DNA of 64,000 nt, taken from Adiantum capillus-veneris. Its lineage: Eukaryota; Streptophyta; Polypodiopsida; Polypodiales; Pteridaceae. The notes beneath the pieces are model-generated. The model had not been told where the DNA came from and made no database searches. It saw only the letters and a program-made list of their open reading frames with translations. Shown here piece by piece: positions 58,440 to 64,000 of the stretch. How positions within the stretch are numbered: the first letter of the stretch is position 1; each line of letters starts with the position of its first letter. The stretch covers positions 96,166,912-96,230,911 of the forward strand of contig CM043963.1 of assembly GCA_014529385.2 (NCBI GenBank), read 5' to 3'. The position numbers and the translations under genes were made by a program.

Positions 58440-59600
58440 TCTCTAGATCCTTTCTATCAGCTTCGATCAAGTCAATCTTAAATTGTCGTACTTCCTAAAT
58501 CTCAGAATGCTCCTTAGGTCCTTTGTTGGTTTTTGAGTTGTTGCCTCCTCAACACCCTTCTTATCAAATTCAAAAGCTATCATTTTCACTCTCAAAGTTT
58601 CTGAACCTATCTACGAAAGCCTTTGAATGGTTCTGGCCTTAAATGAGCATTCTAGCCTCTCTAGCTTCCTCCCCTCGAGGTCCTAACTGATATAAGCTAC
58701 CATCAGCGTCTACTCCTACCACCCATCCACTTCCCTGGCCTTTCCCTTAGCCTTTAAAAAAACCATTTTTTTCTCCCACTTGTAAGTCTTTTCACTTGGC
58801 TTCATTTGACTGGTTGGCTCATCCAGTAATTGCGTTAGTATTGGCTTTGTCACCTTTTCCCGATCACTTCAGGTTTTAAATTTTATGGGCATTATGCCGC
58901 AAATTGTCTGTACTTTCTACATGTGCAGCAACTAAAATCACGTATAATAAAATCAGCTCTACCTCCCCCCAATCTAAAAAAATTATGGTATCATCTTGAT
59001 GTGCCTTCTGAATCACTATCCAAGAGCTCGAGTTGATCGACGATTCTTCAGTAGATGACTCGTTGGAACTCTCTTTCTCTTTTCGGTCTCTCTTCCTTGG
59101 CTTGTTGCTTCAGTTTCGGAGCCCTTTGCAACAGATCATTAGATCATTAAACTTTTTGATTGGTGTTGATACCTCGTGTTCTTTGAGTTTTTGCTCCTAA
59201 ACAAACTCAAGAGCCATGCATGCATTCATTTCTCTGATGGTGGTTCCTTTAGTTGCCTTGTGAGCTCCTTTATTTTCTCAACATAGCTCCTGAAAAGTAG
59301 TTTTCCTTGCTTGGTTTTATTCAATTACTAGAGGATATCCTCATCCCCACGATTCTCAAAAAAACTTCTTGAGCATATTGTAAGTTTTGAGTTTGCAAGA
59401 TAAATAATTGTAGTACCATTCTCGTGATGCATCTTTTGATGTTTGAGAAAAAAAACTCAACCCAATCATCTTCATTAATATCTTTCACGAGCTTTAGTTC
59501 ACCACTCTAATCGCCAAAATGGAATTGAGTTGGATCACTTTGACAACTATTCAAAAGTTAAGAATCAGAGTAACTGACCAAACTTCATACTCAAATGAGT
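58440..59600 (-). pseudogene. Decayed retrotransposon gag
   Basis: Across minus frames the pieces YNYLSCKLKTYNMLKKFFL, then KQGKLLFRSYVEKIKELTRQ with LKEPPSE (59420-59230) resemble the capsid domain of gypsy gag. A damaged zinc knuckle, CTCRKYRQFAA followed by a stop and CP, lies near 58920. No pol was found downstream. Stops are frequent. Confidence 0.5.
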
Positions 59601-59609
59601 AGAGAAGAG

Positions 59610-60235
59610 ATGAGAAGATGAGCAGATAATAGATGACAAACTTTAGATACGAAACAAATTCTAGATAATAAACGAAAAATTTGAAATAAGAGATTCATAT
59701 GATAGACAACTGAAATGAATAACTGGATGTGTATTCACAGTAATTCGAAGTATAAAAGTTCAGAGAACAGTACTTTGGAATGATTAATCTGGTCAATGCA
59801 ATAGTACAAGGATTAGCATTGAGTGCTCTTAAGCTCTATAAGATGCTTAGCATTTAGAGTTCTAAAAAATACAAGAGTCGGCCTCTAAAATTAGATTAGG
59901 GGGTCCTACTTATAGGTCTGCGCACTAGAGACTGGCTACACAAGATCTGGTAACTAACGGTAACTCCGCCAAGTAACTTGTTCTGGTAAACCCTTTTGCA
60001 AGGCATCCCTAGAGAGCCACTTCCCACCTACATCCCCGCTCTTTGCTCCACATCAGGACACAAGCCGCCCAAGCCTCTGGGAAAGCTCTCACTACCTATA
60101 GAATTTGCCCTCTCTATTTTAGCTTTGCACCGTAGATTATGGGTGCCGCTGTGTCAAATGCAGGCAGCGGGAGGAATTTCCCTGCCACATCAGATTACTT
60201 TGCCACTATCGTCCCTTCTTGGTTCCATGTGTGTG

Positions 60236-60269
<34 letters not shown>

Positions 60270-61140
60270 TGGCAACATAGCTTCTCTAGCCTGGAGGCTT
60301 GAAATGCTTCTTAGGGCGGCAGAAGTCCATTCCTTTTCCTGCCAGCCAATCAAAAGGCGCCGTTTTTCCTGCGGTGGAAGTCGTTGATGGGGTAGCCATG
60401 CCAAGGAAGAGAGAAATCCTTTTTCTCTTCCACCTTGCCCTCAGCCACCTCAAGCAAGAGAGAAATCCTTTTTCTCTTCCACCCTGCCCTGTTTCCACAC
60501 ACACCCTCTTTCGCTCACGAGCACTTCCACCCTCACAGGGGTCTTCTACAACCTATACGGCATTGCCATGCAAGCAAAGCGCACCAAATAGCTACCGCCT
60601 TGTGTGAATAGCAGGGCGGCAGAAGAGCTGCGCTCCACTATGTTCCACCTGGAAGTGATGGGAGCCACCCTTTCTTCCACCCTTCTAGTCTGAATCGGGC
60701 CTTATACTTCCCAGGTGGAAAGGGAGTCAAAGGCATTGTGTGGTGGGTCACACACTTTATTTCTCATCCTCTGAGAGCAGTTTTGCACGCAGCCATATCC
60801 TCCTCACACAGATGTGGGCATCTCTATACCACGCCGACTTGTCATCTCCTGGAGAACGAAGACTATATGGAGCCAACTTTGCTAACAGTGGCAAGAGCTT
60901 GTAACTTCTGCAATTCATGCGCAGCACTTGAATAGATCCATGGCACTTGAACTCTTGACCTTGAAAGAGCTATTCAAGTACCTTGCCAATTGAGCTAGCA
61001 TCATTATCAGCACTTACAAAAACTTTCCTTACCACACTCTTTTCCACTATAGCAAACTCAGAGTGAACTCATACCCACCTTAAAGATGATTTAGCATTAA
61101 AACCTCACACCAAGTTGGTCTTATGTAACCCAAGCTTAGA
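59610..61140. other. No recognisable gene
   Basis: Short frames only. A (GA)n tract of 28 bp lies at 60239-60266 and a 46-bp stretch (AGAGAAATCCTTTTTCTCTT, near 60410 and 60460) is repeated. The end of the region is the 3' flank of GRAS copy 2 and resembles the 3' flank of copy 1 (GAGGGGTTGCACCTAG in both). Confidence 0.5.
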
Positions 61141-61183
61141 AATAATGTTGCAAGTTTGAGGGGTTGCACCTAGCAAAAATGAG

Positions 61184-63248
61184 CTAGCTTGGCATTGCCC
61201 ATGATGAGGCTGGTGATTTCCATGTAGACAAGGCATACAAAGTGCGCCCTCTCCACCCAAGTAAGAGATTCTGCCGGTCTTCTATGATCATGTAGTCCTT
61301 ATGCCAGCTTTTAAGCAAGCTTTCCATTTGATGTACAATGTTTGCATTCAAAGCGAGCTGCTGCATACCAGCTTCTTCTATAACTGCCTGCCACTGCTTG
61401 TACTTCTCCACGCGCTCCGACACTGGTAAACCTTCGCATGCCACTACATTCAAGATGGCCTTGCCTAAAACCTCACTCTCAAAAACCAACCTATCTTTAT
61501 TGTTCCTTCCAATGAAGGTGTCAAGCACGTCGAAAATGCAGGCAAAGTAAGAAAGAGCTTCCTTGAAGCGAGTTGAGTAGAAGGGAGTACTATAGGCACC
61601 AGACACAGCACCCTTTATGAACACATCTGGGCAGGTGTCACATAACTTCTTAAAGCTCTTTAGCCTGATGGGTCGTGGATCCAATATGTCGTCCGTCACA
61701 AACCGCAAAAAGGATGTAGAGATAGCCACAAATACCTCCCCTGGAAGCCTCTTTGAGCTCACAAAATCTTGCAGGTGTATCTTCCCCCGCGTGCCAAACC
61801 ATGGAGTAAAATGGAAGGGAACCATGAACAATGCTGCACACTTTGATAACCTTTGACCCACTTCTTCCAGTGCCGCAAAAATAACATCAGTTTGGGCAGG
61901 CAGCATTGAGTAATGTGGGACATTATGTGCAATTAGAGAAACCTGCAGATAAAGAAGCGCGAGTTTAGAATGCATCCTTGTTTAGATAGTTGAAAGGAAT
62001 ATAGACAAGCACAAGAATCACAACCTTCACATGGAAAAGAAGTAATGTCATGTCCTGAACACATACACACACACACACACACACAGCATATTTGTATCTC
62101 CATTACCCAACCATGTTACATGGCTAAAACTTGAAAGGGAGATAATGTTACAGGTGCAAATGAAGCTCACTCTCCATACCGTTGGTGGCCCTCCCGGCAG
62201 TGCAGCCAGCTTTTTGAAGAGTGATGGATACTGAATTCCAGACATTTGATGCTCGAAGATGACCAATTTTGACGCTCCCTTTGCAACCCTCAATATTGTC
62301 TCGTTTGAAAAAAGATGAGATGCTTGGGTAAATGGGCAGCTTGATATGATCTTCATTTTGGCCTCCAAGATCTGTGTGAACGAGGGGCGGTGTTCATCCA
62401 AATGTCCCCTGTACAATGACCAACCTGTCCCTGCAAACCGTGCATACAAAGCCTTCACAAAGTAATGTGCAAGCCGCTCCGCTGCACTCCCATAAGGTGA
62501 CGTTAGCTGCTTCACTTTCCATGCTATGGCCTTAGCTGTGTTTGTGTCATTCAAGCAAACTACAGATGCACATTGCACAAGCATGTCATGAAGTTCAAAA
62601 TACATAGGAAGTCTTCCCTTGCAAATCTTCATGTCAATATACTCATCATAATATCTTAGCTTGCTGATGGTCCCATCCGCATACTTATGAAATCTTGGCT
62701 TGCCGATGCTGAAATCCTTCCGTGGTTTCAGAGCACTTCCTATCTTTTGGGCCTCATCGTGCTTGGTACCACCATTCACATCCTTGTAGGCATCAAAAAC
62801 CTCGTCTCTTTCTCTTTCATGTAATATTGACGGTCCACTAAGCAGACTCTTTAAGCTATTCAAAAGAAGAACTGCCCGCGCCTTTCCCCACAGGCTCTGT
62901 CGAACATTGGGTCAAACTTTCAAGGGTACTCACATCTTCTTGAGGTTGCATGAGCAGAGTCTGCACTCTAGAGTCAATGGGGGAGCTCCAATTGAAGTTT
63001 AAAGCAGGAGAGTCTTCCTTCAAGACGGCAGCAAATTCAGAGGCCTTAGTATGGAAGGAAAACAATTCGCCAAAACTTGACAAGGAGGCTGCATCTTGAT
63101 CCTCTTGTTCAAAGAAATCCCGAATGTGGGCAATGGCGTCCTGGAGGGGAACATTTAGACTAGAGTGTAGCACCTCGTCTCCTTGTGCTGAGAATGAGAA
63201 CCCATCATTCTGCAGACTCTGAGCTTCTTGAGTGTTGCCATGATGCAT
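61184..63248 (-). pseudogene. GRAS-family transcription regulator, copy 2 (exon 1 frameshifted)
   Basis: Exon 1 is 63248-62180 and exon 2 is 61942-61184 (252 codons plus stop, intact). The intron (62179-61943, 237 bp, GT...AG) is at the same phase-0 position as in copy 1. Exon 2 is about 82 percent identical to copy 1 by eye, with the PFYRE (VSGAYSTPFYSTRFKEAL) and SAW (HKDYMIIEDRQNLLLGWRGR) regions kept. Exon 1 starts MHHGNTQEAQSLQNDGFSFS, but a net 4-base insertion near 62870-62890 shifts the frame and gives an early TAG. A later ATG at 62863 would restart at MNSLKSLLSG. Relative to copy 1, 16 codons after NSLKS are also missing. The VHIID core is LVIFE. It could still give a shortened protein with a full GRAS domain; otherwise it is a pseudogene. 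Confidence 0.8.
62067..62150 (+). repeat. (AC)n tract and SINE-tail fragment in the GRAS copy 2 intron
   Basis: An (AC)n run (62067-62085) is followed by CCAACCATGTTACATGGCTA (62110-62129) and AACTTGAAAGGGAGATAA, which closely match the 3' part of the SINE at 18934-19309 (CCAACCATGTAACATGGCTA, ATTTGGAAGGGATAA). This accounts for much of the extra length of this intron over copy 1. Confidence 0.65.
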
Positions 63249-63459
63249 TCTCTCTCTTTCTCTCTGTCTCTCTGTGGCACATACGAGTTCCACCACCTCG
63301 TTTTACGGTGTTGCCCAGGAACTTTGTCGAGGGGAATAAACAGTGTGAATTGGGAAGAGTCGAAAAAGAGTTTAGGAAAATAGGAATCGAGAGGGAGGGA
63401 TCAATGGCTCACGATCACCGATTGATTGTGAACTTTGGATTCCTCATGGAATGCGAAAG

Positions 63460-63540
63460 ATTTCCACATTTTCAGATCTGGGGCTTCAACCCGTTACAAT
63501 CTTCCCCACAGGGTTGACACTAACCACTAGGCTATCATAT
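63460..63540 (-). mobile_element. tRNA-like head of a SINE
   Basis: On the minus strand TAGCCTAGTGG (63534-63524) matches the A-box consensus exactly, and GGGTTGAAGCCC (63492-63481) is a near B-box 31 bases later. A cloverleaf is not apparent, so this is a tRNA-derived head rather than a tRNA gene. The 3' end could not be defined. Confidence 0.45.
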
Positions 63541-63605
63541 GTTCATTGAAAAGTATGTGTGCGGTAAGTTTATCGATCACGATGTCACGGAAGTTTACAT
63601 CTACT

Positions 63606-63731
63606 TCACACCGAGTTCACATTGAGTTCACACCAAATTTGGTGTGGTGTGCAAACCCTCCCAATTTCAAACTTTGTTCATGTCGAGTTCACATCGAGTT
63701 CACACCAAATTCAGTGTGGTGCACATACCTC
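63606..63731 (+). repeat. Two direct repeats with a perfect palindrome
   Basis: Two copies about 72 bp apart of a unit with GAGTTCACATTGAGTTCACA / GAGTTCACATCGAGTTCACA. The first contains the perfect 18-bp palindrome CACACCAAATTTGGTGTG (63629-63646); the second has CACACCAAATTCAGTGTG with the palindrome broken at two positions. Confidence 0.8.
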
Positions 63732-63734
63732 CCG

Positions 63735-64000
63735 AGTTCACTCTTAGATCACACCTAGTTCAAACGGCGATCGGACATCCCAGATTGCACCCGCCTCGCG
63801 ACCCCTAATGTGGGCCATTGATCCCACCTCCCTAGGGAGGTGTCAATTAGTGACGAGCCCCCCCCCCCCCTCGTTACCTACCGGGCTGCTTTTCAGCGCA
63901 AATCACAGATGATGATAATTGATTCCAGATCTGCAAAACCACATGCGAACATGTTAATGTTGAGGTATCATCGCTCGCTGAGATCAGGTTCCACTAAATT
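63735..64000. other. No recognisable gene
   Basis: Short unique sequence with a run of 12 C near 63860. Nothing further is visible. Confidence 0.5.

Overview
The window looks like a stretch of a large, transposon-rich nuclear plant genome. The only host gene sequence I can recognise is two copies of a GRAS-family transcription factor gene (20993-23004 and 61184-63248, both minus strand) and one broken pentatricopeptide-repeat (PPR) fragment (about 6230-6480, minus). The style of the PPR fragment, the many long CT tracts and the mix of retroelement types suggest a seed-free vascular plant such as a fern. That identification is an inference with low to moderate confidence. I found no rRNA, CRISPR array, plastid-like gene or bacterial operon.

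Layout. 1-4985 (minus): internal region of a degenerate Ty3/gypsy element with an Asp-His-Gly-Ser-Glu protease, cut by the window edge; 5150-6150 probably holds its leader and LTR. 7564-15957 (plus): a decayed chromovirus (gypsy with a C-terminal chromodomain) whose two LTRs can be aligned; the left LTR lacks part of U3. 15958-17720: unrecognised. 17936-18200 and 18934-19309: two tRNA-derived SINE-like elements, the second with a perfect 17-bp target duplication. 20993-23004: GRAS gene 1. 23562-27060 (minus): a 5'-truncated L1-type LINE containing a 405-bp CACTA-like MITE.

28252-40629 (plus): a 12.4-kb nested structure bounded by two 143-bp LTRs and a 5-bp target duplication. It has a tRNA-iMet primer site and a polypurine tract but no gag-pol of its own that I can recognise. 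Inside it lie a Helitron replicase remnant (29400-31200, minus), a dispersed repeat (33480-34250) and a complete but defective Ty1/copia element (34963-39861) with a perfect 5-bp target duplication. Two more LTRs of the same short-LTR family, each with its own primer site, occur at 54446-54564 and 58217-58343 (minus).

41400-44640: AT-rich DNA and a copia-type solo LTR with a GC-rich minisatellite. 45600-48900 (minus): a gypsy remnant with integrase and a second, archaeal-like RNase H, flanked by diverged direct repeats. 49130-52200 (plus): a dispersed repeat followed by a decayed gypsy gag. 55557-56220: an orphan endonuclease/exonuclease/phosphatase fragment. 58440-59600 (minus): another decayed gag. 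61184-63248: GRAS gene 2, frameshifted in exon 1.

The retroelements do not work together as a pathway; they record successive insertions. The best-supported order is: short-LTR element, then (in an unresolved order) the Helitron remnant and the copia element inside it. The two GRAS genes are same-strand paralogues about 40 kb apart, with the same intron position and similar flanks, so they arose by local duplication, and most of the transposon sequence between them sits in the duplicated interval.
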